Assembly (NCBI RefSeq): GCF_003726035.1
Contig: NZ_QICD01000003.1
Coordinates: 1 to 64,000 of the forward strand
Direction of reading: 5' to 3'
DNA: 64,000 bases
Origin: Paraeggerthella hongkongensis
GTDB lineage: Bacteria; Actinomycetota; Coriobacteriia; Coriobacteriales; Eggerthellaceae
Under the pieces are notes generated by a model that was not told the origin of the DNA, did no database searches, and was given only the letters and a program-made list of their open reading frames with translations. The position numbers and the translations under genes were made by a program. This document shows positions 52,589 through 61,467 of this stretch, piece after piece. Position 1 is the first letter of the stretch; each line of letters opens with the position of its first letter.

Positions 52589-53884
52589 ATGTCGCTCGTT
52601 CCCGTATTCATCCTGCCCGTCTACGCCGTTGCCCTCATGTGGATCCTGCTCGACGTGAAACCCGCCGAGATCCCGCCGCGGCGCAAGAAGGTCGCGGTCG
52701 CATTCGCCCTTGGCACGATCATCGTCAACGTCGCCGTGTTCCTGCTGTTCGGACGCGATGCGTACGCGCGGACGTACGCCCTGCTCATGCATGCTCCCAT
52801 CTTGATCGCGTTCTCGATCGTATCGCCGTACCGCGGCTGGAAAGTGGTGTTCGCGTTTCTCACGGCCTTCGTGTCCTGCGCAGTCCCCGTCATCGTGGAC
52901 TCGATCGCGCGCCTGCATCGGGAAACCGGGGTCTGGGCCGAGCTGGCCATCTTCGCCATAACGTGCGGATTAATGCTCTTCGTGGCGGCACGAGGATTCC
53001 GCAACCTGTTCGTCTACGCGCTAAAGCACGGAGAGCCCGGCGATTTCGCGCGCTTCTCCCTGATCCCGTTGACGTACGAGCTGTACGCGTTCTCGGCACG
53101 GGGCAGCTTCTCCATCACGGACCTGCCCGCCGGGCTGAACGCGCGCCTGGTACCCCTTGTGCTTACGGTGCTGTCGTATTACCTGGTCTTTCGCGTATTC
53201 AAGAACACGCGCGAAAAACAGGTGCTCCTGCGCGAACAGCAAGCCGCCGCAGCGCAGCTCGACCAGGCCAAACTCGAGCTCGGCCGATTGCGCGAGACAA
53301 CCGCGCAAACCGCAGCCTACCGCCACGATATGCGCCACCACCTCTCCCTTGTCAGCAATTTGATTGCCGAAGGCGACGCCGAAAAGCTCAAGGAGTACCT
53401 GACGGAAATCGAAGCCGATCTGGAAGCCATCACCCCGCAGCGATACTGCAACGACGAGACGACGAACCTGATACTGTCCTCGTTTTCCGCAAAGGCGCAC
53501 CACCTTGACGTGTCGATGCAGGTAACGGCAAGCCTTTCCCGGCACACGCCGCTGAGCGACACGGAATGGTGCGCCTTGCTGTCGAACCTGCTGGAAAACG
53601 CCGTGACCGCCTGCTCGAACGTGCACGACGGTCGAAACCGCGAGGTTCGCTTGGCAATTACGAGCGCCGCCGACCGCACGTTGCTGATCCTTGTCGAAAA
53701 CCCCTGCTACAAAGTCGTGACCATGGAGAACGACAGGCCGACGACGTCCGAGGAAGGCCACGGCTTCGGCGTCAAAAGCGTGGACGCCATCGTGGAAAAG
53801 CACCGAGGCATGTCCCTGTACGAAACCGTCGGCGGCGCGTTCGTCGCCCGCATTGCCATCCCCTTGGAGCAGCAGCCCGCATAG
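52589..53884 (+). CDS. GHKL sensor histidine kinase (AgrC-like)
   Basis: This encodes 431 residues. About six N-terminal membrane helices (up to residue 210) form the sensor. A coiled coil (REQQAAAAQLDQAKLELGRL) leads to the H-box YRHDMRHHLSLVSNLI with His 246. The C-terminal ATPase of the HATPase_c_5 type has LLENAVTAC (N-box) and HGFGVKSVDAIVEKHRG (G-box). The gene follows the LytTR regulator with a four-base gap and forms its kinase partner. No peptide-signal gene of the AgrD type was seen nearby, so the ligand is unknown. Confidence 0.9.
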   Translation: MSLVPVFILPVYAVALMWILLDVKPAEIPPRRKKVAVAFALGTIIVNVAVFLLFGRDAYARTYALLMHAPILIAFSIVSPYRGWKVVFAFLTAFVSCAVPVIVDSIARLHRETGVWAELAIFAITCGLMLFVAARGFRNLFVYALKHGEPGDFARFSLIPLTYELYAFSARGSFSITDLPAGLNARLVPLVLTVLSYYLVFRVFKNTREKQVLLREQQAAAAQLDQAKLELGRLRETTAQTAAYRHDMRHHLSLVSNLIAEGDAEKLKEYLTEIEADLEAITPQRYCNDETTNLILSSFSAKAHHLDVSMQVTASLSRHTPLSDTEWCALLSNLLENAVTACSNVHDGRNREVRLAITSAADRTLLILVENPCYKVVTMENDRPTTSEEGHGFGVKSVDAIVEKHRGMSLYETVGGAFVARIAIPLEQQPA

Positions 53885-53927
53885 CGCTCCCGCCGCCCAA
53901 ACTTCGGCACGCCGCTCTTGTTTCTCC

Positions 53928-53953
53928 TTAAAGTTAGGTTACACTAACTTTAA
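53928..53953. promoter_or_regulatory. perfect palindrome, likely operator (DtxR/IdeR-like)
   Basis: TTAAAGTTAG (53928-53937), six bases, then CTAACTTTAA (53944-53953). The pattern resembles iron/manganese DtxR-family boxes. It lies 83 bases before the small gene at 54036. The heptamer AAAGTTA is repeated twice at 6700-6717, so one regulator may bind both sites. Confidence 0.6.
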
Positions 53954-54035
53954 ACCAAGCGAAGCGCGAGAAAAACGCGGGAGGCGAAACGTCCCTGTCC
54001 AGCCCCGCTTTTCCTACAAACATCGGAGCAGCACC

Positions 54036-54296
54036 ATGAAGGTCAAGGCATATTACGCAGTCCAGGACAGTCACGAACTAGGAATGGGGCAAAAGTTCGT
54101 CAAAACGTCGCCGGTACTGCATGAATTCAAAAGCGCAAAGGCGCGCGACGCCTGGGTGGAACGGGCGGCCGACCGTCGTCGTAAAGTGACCGCGAAAGAG
54201 AAAGAGTCGCTGCAAGCGCAGTCGCCCTTGCGAACCACATCCCCCGTGCGTCACGCAACGCTCTCAGAGAAAAGCGGGAGGCAGCCGATCAGATAA
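54036..54296 (+). CDS. small basic protein of unknown function
   Basis: This encodes 86 residues; ATG 54036 follows CGGAG. The product is basic and hydrophilic, without a membrane segment or metal motif (MKVKAYYAVQDSHELGMG start; a Lys/Arg-rich centre). It is not recognised. The palindrome upstream suggests metal-dependent repression. It ends 12 bases from the convergent ArsC/Spx-like gene. Confidence 0.55.
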   Translation: MKVKAYYAVQDSHELGMGQKFVKTSPVLHEFKSAKARDAWVERAADRRRKVTAKEKESLQAQSPLRTTSPVRHATLSEKSGRQPIR

Positions 54297-54307
54297 CCGC
54301 GCCGCGC

Positions 54308-54649
54308 CTATTCCCAGCTTCCCCACACGTCCGGGGCGTAGCCCACCGTGGCCTGCTTTCCGTTGCGCACCACCGGCTCCGCTACAACGTGCTGGTTCTC
54401 CAAAACCTTGTCGAACTTTTGGTCGGGGCTCAAATACGCGAGCAGCGCCACCAGATCGGCATCCTTCGCCTTCGGGTCCACCAGCTTGTCGATCCCGCCC
54501 ACGGCGCGGCAGACCGACTCCAACTCCCCTTTGCTCATGCCCTTTTCCTTCAAATCGATGAACTGGAACTTCACGCGGCGCTCCTTGAAGTAGCGCTGGG
54601 CCTTCTTGGTGTCGAAGCTTTTCTTCGTGCCGAATACCTGGATGTTCAT
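54308..54649 (-). CDS. ArsC/Spx-like thioredoxin-fold protein
   Basis: This encodes 113 residues from ATG 54647-54649. The start VFGTKKSFDTKKAQRYFKER replaces the CxxC or CxnT active site of ArsC/Spx with Gly-Thr-Lys-Lys-Ser, so no redox cysteine is at the usual place. The later KGELESVCRAVGG and the C-terminal PVVRNGKQATVGYAPDVWG match the ArsC/YffB/Spx fold. It may be a YffB-type reductase relative or a regulator. Its start is five bases after the fbp stop, so it is probably co-translated with fructose-1,6-bisphosphatase. Confidence 0.8.
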   Translation of the reverse strand: MNIQVFGTKKSFDTKKAQRYFKERRVKFQFIDLKEKGMSKGELESVCRAVGGIDKLVDPKAKDADLVALLAYLSPDQKFDKVLENQHVVAEPVVRNGKQATVGYAPDVWGSWE

Positions 54650-54654
54650 GCTTC

Positions 54655-56610
54655 CTACTTCCCGCCTTCGGCGATGTCGCCGCGCCTGTACGCCGCCAGC
54701 AGCTGCTCCAAATCGGCGATCTGCCGCTTCAGAAGCGCGCCGGTGTCCGTGTCGGCCACAAGCGTACGCCTCTCCACGCGCTCGACCACACGGCGCGACG
54801 AGTGGATGTCCAGCTCGTTCTCGACCGCGGCGCGCGTGGACTCGAGCGGCTCGTGCGCCGCCAAGACGAAGCCGTACGAGTTCGAGATCAGCGTGTAGCC
54901 GGCGATGCCGGTCGTCGGCTGGTACGCCTTGGAGAATCCGCCGTCGATGGTGAGCACCCGCCCGTTGCATTTCACCGGGTCCTCGCCGTCCTTCACCTTC
55001 ACCGGCACATGCCCGCACACGATGCGCGACGTCTCGGGATCCAAGCCGAAGTCCTCGAATATCCCAGCCAGAACGGCCTCGTCGTCCAGATACGAATAGA
55101 ACGCGTTTTTAACCTCTTTGCGAGCCGCCTTGTCCGCGATCAGGTACAGCTCGAACGTGGCCATCTTGCTCTTCGCGAACAGGGGCGACCCCTCCCCCAG
55201 CCACAGGTACCAAAGAAGATCGCGCCCGCGCTTCGCACGCTCCGGATCGGGATCGTTGAAAGCCGCGCGCACCCAATGCTCCATGACGTCGTACAGCGCC
55301 CGTCCCTTGTGCTTTTCGCCGAAAACGTCCACCTCTTTCAAGGTTCCGTCGGCGTTCAAGGGCACGCACGCGTGGAACAGAAGGCTTCCGTTGTAGATTT
55401 TGTACAGGCTTCCCGCTTCCAGGAAGAAGCGCATATGGCGCTGCAGCTTCTCGCAACCGGTGAAAGCCTGTTCGAGACGCTGCATCACCTCTTCTTCCTC
55501 AGGGGTCAAACGATACGGGTCGGCCGGATCCACCGTGGGAAACACCGTATCGGCCAGCTCGTACTCGATCCCGTCGACCACCACCGTGCCGCGCCCGTGG
55601 TCTATCTTTCCGAGCAGCTTGCGGTCCTCAAGGCCGAAGTCGGGGTTCTCGTCGATGAGCGCCCCTTCCACCTTGAACTGGATGATGGCCATGGCCTTCT
55701 GGATCTTGACGTTCATCTCGAGCTCCTGGGGCGTCAGCTCCGGATTGCCCTTCAGCCCGAACGCCACGCAAGGATCGTCGCGATACGCATCGAGCGCGAA
55801 CGAAGCGAGCGGCAGGATGTTGATGCCGTACGCATCCTCCAGAATGGAAAGGTTTCCGTAGCGCGCGCAGTTGCGCACCACGTGCGCGATGCAGCCGCGC
55901 TGCCCCAACGCAGCGCCCATCCACACGATATCGTGATTGCCCCACTGGATGTCCAGCGAATGGTATTCCGTAAGCGCATCCATGATGACATGGGGATACG
56001 GGCCTCGATCGTAGATGTCTCCCACGATGTGCAGATGATCGATGGCCAGCCGCTGGATGAGCAGGCACAGGGCCTCTATGAGCGCCCCGCCCCGATCCGT
56101 GCGTATGACGGCGTCGATGATGGCGGCGTAGTAGGCCTGCTTGTCAACGCCATGGCGGTTCTCGGTCATCAGCTCCTCGATGATGTACGCAAAATCCTTC
56201 GGAAGCGCCTTGCGCACCCTCGAGCGCGTGTATTTGCGCGCGGCGCGCTTGCACACGGCCACCAACCGCGGCACCATGACGCCGTACCATGCCTCGGGGT
56301 CGTCCACCTGGGACAAGACCAGTTCCATCTTCTCACGCGGGTAATAGATGAGCGTGGCGAGCGAGCGCTTCTCCTCCGAGCTCAGCTCGTCGCCGAACAC
56401 ATCGTCTATCTTGAGGCGGATGGAGCCGGATCCGTTGCGCAGGATATGAGAGAACGCCTCGTATTCGCCGTGGATGTCCGAAGCGAAGAACTCGGTGCCC
56501 TTCGGAAGATTCAAAATGGCGCTGAGGTTGATGATCTCCGCCGAAGCCTTGGCGGCAGAGGGGAACAGTCGGGAAAGGAGCTCCAAATACCGCAGTTCCG
56601 TCGCTTCCAT
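54655..56610 (-). CDS. fbp: class III fructose-1,6-bisphosphatase
   Basis: This encodes 651 residues, the class III size. ATG 56608-56610 lies behind AAGGAGG at six bases. It hydrolyses fructose-1,6-bisphosphate in gluconeogenesis. Metallophosphoesterase motifs are FFASDIHGEYEAF, HIVGDIYDRGPYPHVIM, DIQWGNHDIVWMG and the late IVCGHVPVK, with GFSKAYQPTTGIAGYTL near the end. The Mn-dependent class III enzyme is typical of Firmicutes and Coriobacteria. The following ArsC/Spx-like gene begins five bases after its stop. Confidence 0.95.
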   Translation of the reverse strand: MEATELRYLELLSRLFPSAAKASAEIINLSAILNLPKGTEFFASDIHGEYEAFSHILRNGSGSIRLKIDDVFGDELSSEEKRSLATLIYYPREKMELVLSQVDDPEAWYGVMVPRLVAVCKRAARKYTRSRVRKALPKDFAYIIEELMTENRHGVDKQAYYAAIIDAVIRTDRGGALIEALCLLIQRLAIDHLHIVGDIYDRGPYPHVIMDALTEYHSLDIQWGNHDIVWMGAALGQRGCIAHVVRNCARYGNLSILEDAYGINILPLASFALDAYRDDPCVAFGLKGNPELTPQELEMNVKIQKAMAIIQFKVEGALIDENPDFGLEDRKLLGKIDHGRGTVVVDGIEYELADTVFPTVDPADPYRLTPEEEEVMQRLEQAFTGCEKLQRHMRFFLEAGSLYKIYNGSLLFHACVPLNADGTLKEVDVFGEKHKGRALYDVMEHWVRAAFNDPDPERAKRGRDLLWYLWLGEGSPLFAKSKMATFELYLIADKAARKEVKNAFYSYLDDEAVLAGIFEDFGLDPETSRIVCGHVPVKVKDGEDPVKCNGRVLTIDGGFSKAYQPTTGIAGYTLISNSYGFVLAAHEPLESTRAAVENELDIHSSRRVVERVERRTLVADTDTGALLKRQIADLEQLLAAYRRGDIAEGGK

Positions 56611-56862
56611 GCATAGCCTCCTTGTGGGGTACTGACACGTTAACCGAATGATAGTACCAGCAAACATGCGGTAACGAGCACCGCAACGAACGAGCGGCGT
56701 GATTTCTCGATGGGGATGCGCATCGTTTCGGATCGGCTCAATTCGATGTCGAATGCATTGGAATGCAATCTGATCAAAATTACCGATGAAGCCCGTTGCG
56801 TTTTACGGTAAAGTAATCGGTACTATTTCGCAATCAAGACGAAGGCAGGGCGAACGAGCGAA

Positions 56863-57231
56863 ATGACGCTGGAAACCCTTTACGCTCACATGGACGCCGA
56901 CTACTCCGAATCCCTTCGCAGGATCGGCGGAGACGAGCGCATAGTGAAATATCTTCGCATCATGAGGCGGGACCCCTCCTTCGACGCTCTGCGCGAAGCC
57001 GTCGAGAGCCAAGACTACCGAACCGCCTTTCGCGCCGCCCATACCATCAAAGGGGCATCGCTCAACCTGGGTTTGACGAAGCTCGTAGACTGCTCGTCCA
57101 AGCTCACGGAAGCCTTGCGGCCGCAGGAGCCGAACGAAGCCGTCGCCCCCCTGTTCAAGGAAACCGAACGAGTTTATCAGGAGGCGATCACCTGCATCGA
57201 CGCCCTGCTGGACGACACCGAGGAAAGATAA
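56863..57231 (+). CDS. Hpt (histidine phosphotransfer) protein
   Basis: This encodes 122 residues with a single Hpt domain. The phospho-accepting His is in FRAAHTIKGASLNLG (H60), the canonical motif. It starts the four-gene operon, with stop-to-start distances of 4, then overlaps of 4 and 4. It would relay phosphoryl groups from the hybrid kinase at 59329 to the REC domain of the c-di-GMP enzyme directly downstream. The start ATG 56863 lacks a perfect ribosome binding site (GGGCGAACGAGCGA). Confidence 0.85.
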   Translation: MTLETLYAHMDADYSESLRRIGGDERIVKYLRIMRRDPSFDALREAVESQDYRTAFRAAHTIKGASLNLGLTKLVDCSSKLTEALRPQEPNEAVAPLFKETERVYQEAITCIDALLDDTEER

Positions 57232-57235
57232 CGCC

Positions 57236-59332
57236 ATGAAGGACCGCAACCTTGTTCTGATCGTGGACGATTCGGAATTGAACCGCTCCATGCTGGCCGA
57301 CATCCTGTCCGACGAATACGACATCATAGAGGCCGAAAACGGACTGGAGGCCATCTCGCTGTTCGAAAAGCACCAGTTCGACATCTCCCTCGTGCTCCTC
57401 GACATCGTGATGCCCGAAATGGACGGCTTCGAAGTGCTCGCCATCATGAGCAAGAACAAGTGGATCGAGCGCGTCCCCGTCATCATCATCTCCGCCGAAA
57501 GCGCCTCTTCCTACATAGACAACGCCTACGATCTGGGCGCCACCGAATTCATCAGCCGCCCCTTCGACCCCAAGACCGTGCAGCGGCGCGCGTCGAACAC
57601 CGTCCTGCTCTACTCAAAGCAGAACATGCTCGAGAACATGGTGACCGAGCAGATGCTCGACAAGGAGAAGAGCAACCTCATCATGGTGGAGCTTCTGAGC
57701 CACATCGTCGAGTTCCGCAACGGCGAAAGCGGCATGCACGTGCTCAACATCCGCTCCATCACCAAGATGCTGCTCACCCAACTGTGCCGCACGTCGGACC
57801 AGTACGCATCCATCCGATCGAAGATAGCGCTGATCGCGAACGCCTCCTCCTTGCACGACATCGGCAAGATCTCGGTGCCCGAGCACATCCTGAACAAGCC
57901 CGGCGCCCTCACGGCCGACGAATGGGCCGTCATGAAGACCCACAGCATGGCGGGCGCCAACATCTTGGAAAGCACCCGCTACTATCCAGACGAGGAATTG
58001 GTGCGGGTGGCGCGGGACATATGCCGGTGGCACCATGAGCGCTACGACGGAAGCGGATACCCCGATGCCCTGGTGGGTGACCAAATCCCCATCGAAGCCC
58101 AGGTGGTCGCGCTGGCGGACGCGTACGACGCCCTTACCCACAAACGGGTGTACAAAGACGCCATCTCGCACGAAGAAACGATGCGCATGATCTTCAACGG
58201 CGAATACGGGGCGTTCAACCCGCTGCTTTTGCAGTGCCTGGCCGACATCGGCCCTCAGCTGAAGAGCGAACTGGATCTGAAATCCCTCGGCCGCATCACG
58301 AAGGAGGACATGCTCGACGTCACGCGCAGCATGATGCAGGCGGGCAACGTCTCCAACCGAACGCTGGCCCTTTTGGAGCAAGAACGAACCAAGTACCGGT
58401 TCTTCGCCCATTTGTCCCAGGAGATCCAGTTCGAATACACCGTGCAAACCGACCTTTTGATGCTTTCGGAATGGGGCGCTGGCATGCTGGGCATGCCCAG
58501 CATCATCCCGAACCCGCGCGAGCACGGCCGCCTGCGCGAGATCATCATGCCCGACGATCTGCTCAGCCTGCGCGACCTCATCCTGTCCGCCACGCCCGAC
58601 AACCCCAACGTGAGCTCGAACTACCTGCTGCACGTCAACGGCCAGCAGCGCTGGCACAAGCTTCTCGCGCGCCCCCTGTGGCTGGGAAACGATGCGAAAG
58701 CCCTGACCGGCTTCATCGGCAAATGCGTGGACGTGCACGAAGAGCAGCTGAAGCTCGACCATCTCATACGCCAAGCGAACACCGATCCGCTCACGGGCAT
58801 GCTCCATCGCGAAGCCGCTCGACAGGCCATCCTGTCGCAGCTCGCGCAAGGCGAACGGCAGGGGAAGCGGTTCGCGCTCATGCTCTTCGACTTAGACCGC
58901 TTCAAGACGGCGAACGACAGCTACGGCCACCTGTTCGGCGACAAGATCCTGAAAGAGATGGCGCGGCGCGTGCAGCACGGCGTTCGCGAATCGGACATCA
59001 CGGCGCGCATCGGCGGAGACGAGTTTCTCATATTCATCGAATACGAGAAGGACCCCCATGCGGCTTGCAAGCGGATATTCGAATCGCTTGCAAGCTCAAA
59101 CGACGAATACCCCATGACCGTCAGCATGGGCATCGCCTTGTTCCCCGCCCACGCGACCCGCTACGACGAGCTGTTCCACTGCGCAGACCAAGCGCTCTAC
59201 GCGGCCAAGCAGCAAGGGCGCGCCCGCTCCTGCTTCTACGACGACTCGATGGCCGGGCTCCTGTCCGTGCTTTCGGAGATCCCCTGCCAGGAACAGAAGC
59301 GGGAAGGCCTCGAAGGAACCCGCGGACGATGA
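57236..59332 (+). CDS. REC-HD-GYP-PAS-GGDEF cyclic-di-GMP enzyme
   Basis: This encodes 698 residues. The receiver domain (1-125) has phospho-accepting Asp 56 (VLLDIVMPEMDGF). HD-GYP (about 150-340) retains LHDIGK (206-211) and HHERYDGSGYP (about 266), so phosphodiesterase activity is expected. A PAS-like segment follows (about 370-510). GGDEF (about 520-670) has intact ARIGGDEF (593-597) and an I-site RESD exactly five residues before it, so the cyclase is probably active and feedback-inhibited. The opposing activities in one protein under REC control imply a phosphorylation-set switch of c-di-GMP level. The last codon overlaps the kinase start (ATGA). Confidence 0.9.
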   Translation: MKDRNLVLIVDDSELNRSMLADILSDEYDIIEAENGLEAISLFEKHQFDISLVLLDIVMPEMDGFEVLAIMSKNKWIERVPVIIISAESASSYIDNAYDLGATEFISRPFDPKTVQRRASNTVLLYSKQNMLENMVTEQMLDKEKSNLIMVELLSHIVEFRNGESGMHVLNIRSITKMLLTQLCRTSDQYASIRSKIALIANASSLHDIGKISVPEHILNKPGALTADEWAVMKTHSMAGANILESTRYYPDEELVRVARDICRWHHERYDGSGYPDALVGDQIPIEAQVVALADAYDALTHKRVYKDAISHEETMRMIFNGEYGAFNPLLLQCLADIGPQLKSELDLKSLGRITKEDMLDVTRSMMQAGNVSNRTLALLEQERTKYRFFAHLSQEIQFEYTVQTDLLMLSEWGAGMLGMPSIIPNPREHGRLREIIMPDDLLSLRDLILSATPDNPNVSSNYLLHVNGQQRWHKLLARPLWLGNDAKALTGFIGKCVDVHEEQLKLDHLIRQANTDPLTGMLHREAARQAILSQLAQGERQGKRFALMLFDLDRFKTANDSYGHLFGDKILKEMARRVQHGVRESDITARIGGDEFLIFIEYEKDPHAACKRIFESLASSNDEYPMTVSMGIALFPAHATRYDELFHCADQALYAAKQQGRARSCFYDDSMAGLLSVLSEIPCQEQKREGLEGTRGR

Positions 59333-61467
59333 AGCGAAGAGAAGGATCGTCGCTGGCGGAAGCGCCTTTCTGGCTCAAAGCCACAAGCGGGCTGCTCCTG
59401 GCGATGCTGCTATGCTCCGTGTTCGCCTTTGCGGGAACGTACAGCAACCTCAACCAGTCGATCAACGAAGAGCGCGTCGAATCCGTGCAGCAGATCGGCA
59501 GTTTGATCTCGAAGAAGCTCAAACTGCTCAAGCAAGGCCACGAAGAGGACGCCAGCATGTCGGCGCGCTTCCTGACGCACTCCGGCGCAACCACCATGGA
59601 GGAAGTCAAAGACCTCCTCGGCGACTCGGAGGAAACGTACCTGCTCGCCGAGGACGGAAGGTGCCTGTCGCTCCAAGGGCAGGCCATCGTCATATCGAGC
59701 ACCATGCTCTCCGAGAACATCCATACCTGGGAAGGCGTGAAATCCGAGTTCTGCACCGTGCAGAGCAAAGGCGATTTCTGGGTGTTCGCAGCACCCGTCG
59801 AAGGCGTCGTCGTCAACGGCATACCCATGGCGGGCCTTTTGAAGGTGGTGGACGCCCAGCAATACGCCGACGTGGCCATTCTCCCCATCTTCAACGGCCA
59901 AGGAGCCTCGTACGTCGTCGACAAGAACGGCGTGATTCTGCTGCGGCCCTCGGACTCCCAGGCCAACAAAAGCTTCGAGAGCCACAACATCGTGCAGATC
60001 CTTGAGAAGGAGCATGTGGACCAAAGCTTGGTGAACACGCTGAAATCCTCGCTGCAAAACTGCACGGAAGCCCAGTTCCTCATGAAGTTCCTAGGCGATA
60101 CATGGCTTTTGCAGTGCTTCCCCGACAACGAAGGTCGCAACATCGTCATGGCCATCCCCGTTTCGAAGACCGCCCAGAAGACGTTCGAGGGAATGCAGAG
60201 CGTCATCGCGCTGGTGGCGGTCATCGTGCTGATCGTCGCGACGCTGTCGGTCACCTGGATGTACCACTTCGTGAACAGAAACCAGAAAGTCAAGATAGAG
60301 AGCGCGCGCGTGAACCTGAAGAGCGACTTTTTGACCAAGATGTCGCACGACATACGAACGCCGCTCAACGCCATCATGGGGTCGAACGAATTGGCGCTGC
60401 GCTCCATCGACGATGCCGAAATCCTGAAAAAGCACCTGGAAACCTCGAGAAAGTCCGGGGAGTATCTGCTCTCCATCATCAACGACATGCTGGACATGAA
60501 CCGCATAGACAGCGGGAAGATGACCATAGCGAACCGACCGTTCGCGCTGCCCGACCTTCTGGACTCCATCATCGTCTTGCAAATCGGTCCGGCCGAGAAG
60601 AAGGGCGTCGTGCTCGAGGAATCATCGCGCCATCTCGTTCACGAGCAGTTCCTCGGCGACGACACCCGAATAAAGCAGTGCTTGGTCAACCTTGTTTCGA
60701 ATGCGGTGAAATTCACGCCCGAGCAGGGAACGGTCCTGCTTTCCTGCGAAGAGACCGTGCAGGAAGGATCGGACTCGCGCATAAGATTCACCGTGAGGGA
60801 TACCGGCATCGGCATGAGCGAGTCGTTCATGGAAAGGCTGTTCGAACCGTTCGAGCAAGAGCAGTCGTCCCTCACCTCGACCCAGGTCGGCAGCGGATTG
60901 GGGCTTCCCATCGTGCATAACCTCGTGAGCCTGATGGGCGGCACCGTGCACGTCGAAAGCGAGCAGGGCCAAGGCACTACGTTCGTGGTGGAGATACCGC
61001 TGAAGCCGCTCGACGAACCTTACCGCCCCGCAGACGACCGCACCGCGAAGGCCCTGCGATCGGATTACAGCGGCACGCGCATCCTGCTGGCGGAAGACAA
61101 CGAGATGAACCGTGAAATCATCGTCGACCTGCTTTCCGACCTCAACGTCGACGTGGAGGCGGCATGCAACGGCGCCGAAGCGCTCGAAAAAGTCGCCGCC
61201 TCCGAACCGGGGCGCTACGCGCTCGTGCTCATGGACATCCAGATGCCCGTCATGAACGGGCTTGAAGCCGCATCCGCCATCAGGGCGTCGGGCCACCCCG
61301 ATGCGGCGCGCCTTCCCATTATCGCGCTTTCAGCGGGTGCGTTCGAAGAGGACGTGCAGCGCTCCCTGCGCCATGGCATGCAGGAGCACTTGTCCAAGCC
61401 AATGGACCTCGACGACGTGCGCAACGTGTTCCATCGTTACATCGACCAACAGGAGGGACCGCAATGA
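59329..61467 (+). CDS. hybrid sensor histidine kinase with extracytoplasmic Cache-like domain
   Basis: This encodes 712 residues. The N-terminal helix (WLKATSGLLLAMLLCSVFAF), an external domain of about 230 residues resembling dCache (SYVVDKNGVILLRPSD) and a second helix near 290 anchor the sensor. HisKA has KMSHDIRTPLNA with His 340. HATPase_c has NLVSNAVKF, DTGIGM and GSGLGLPIV. The receiver domain (570-700) has Asp 636 in LMDIQMPVMNG. The start overlaps the c-di-GMP enzyme stop, and the stop overlaps the lipoprotein start. A phosphorelay His-Asp-His(Hpt)-Asp(REC) with the two first genes is the simplest reading. The operon's lipoprotein is the obvious ligand binder. Confidence 0.9.
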   Translation: MKRREGSSLAEAPFWLKATSGLLLAMLLCSVFAFAGTYSNLNQSINEERVESVQQIGSLISKKLKLLKQGHEEDASMSARFLTHSGATTMEEVKDLLGDSEETYLLAEDGRCLSLQGQAIVISSTMLSENIHTWEGVKSEFCTVQSKGDFWVFAAPVEGVVVNGIPMAGLLKVVDAQQYADVAILPIFNGQGASYVVDKNGVILLRPSDSQANKSFESHNIVQILEKEHVDQSLVNTLKSSLQNCTEAQFLMKFLGDTWLLQCFPDNEGRNIVMAIPVSKTAQKTFEGMQSVIALVAVIVLIVATLSVTWMYHFVNRNQKVKIESARVNLKSDFLTKMSHDIRTPLNAIMGSNELALRSIDDAEILKKHLETSRKSGEYLLSIINDMLDMNRIDSGKMTIANRPFALPDLLDSIIVLQIGPAEKKGVVLEESSRHLVHEQFLGDDTRIKQCLVNLVSNAVKFTPEQGTVLLSCEETVQEGSDSRIRFTVRDTGIGMSESFMERLFEPFEQEQSSLTSTQVGSGLGLPIVHNLVSLMGGTVHVESEQGQGTTFVVEIPLKPLDEPYRPADDRTAKALRSDYSGTRILLAEDNEMNREIIVDLLSDLNVDVEAACNGAEALEKVAASEPGRYALVLMDIQMPVMNGLEAASAIRASGHPDAARLPIIALSAGAFEEDVQRSLRHGMQEHLSKPMDLDDVRNVFHRYIDQQEGPQ

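Noticed and set aside
54802-56616. 604-codon plus-strand open frame
   Set aside because: Antisense to the clearly conserved class III fructose-1,6-bisphosphatase gene.
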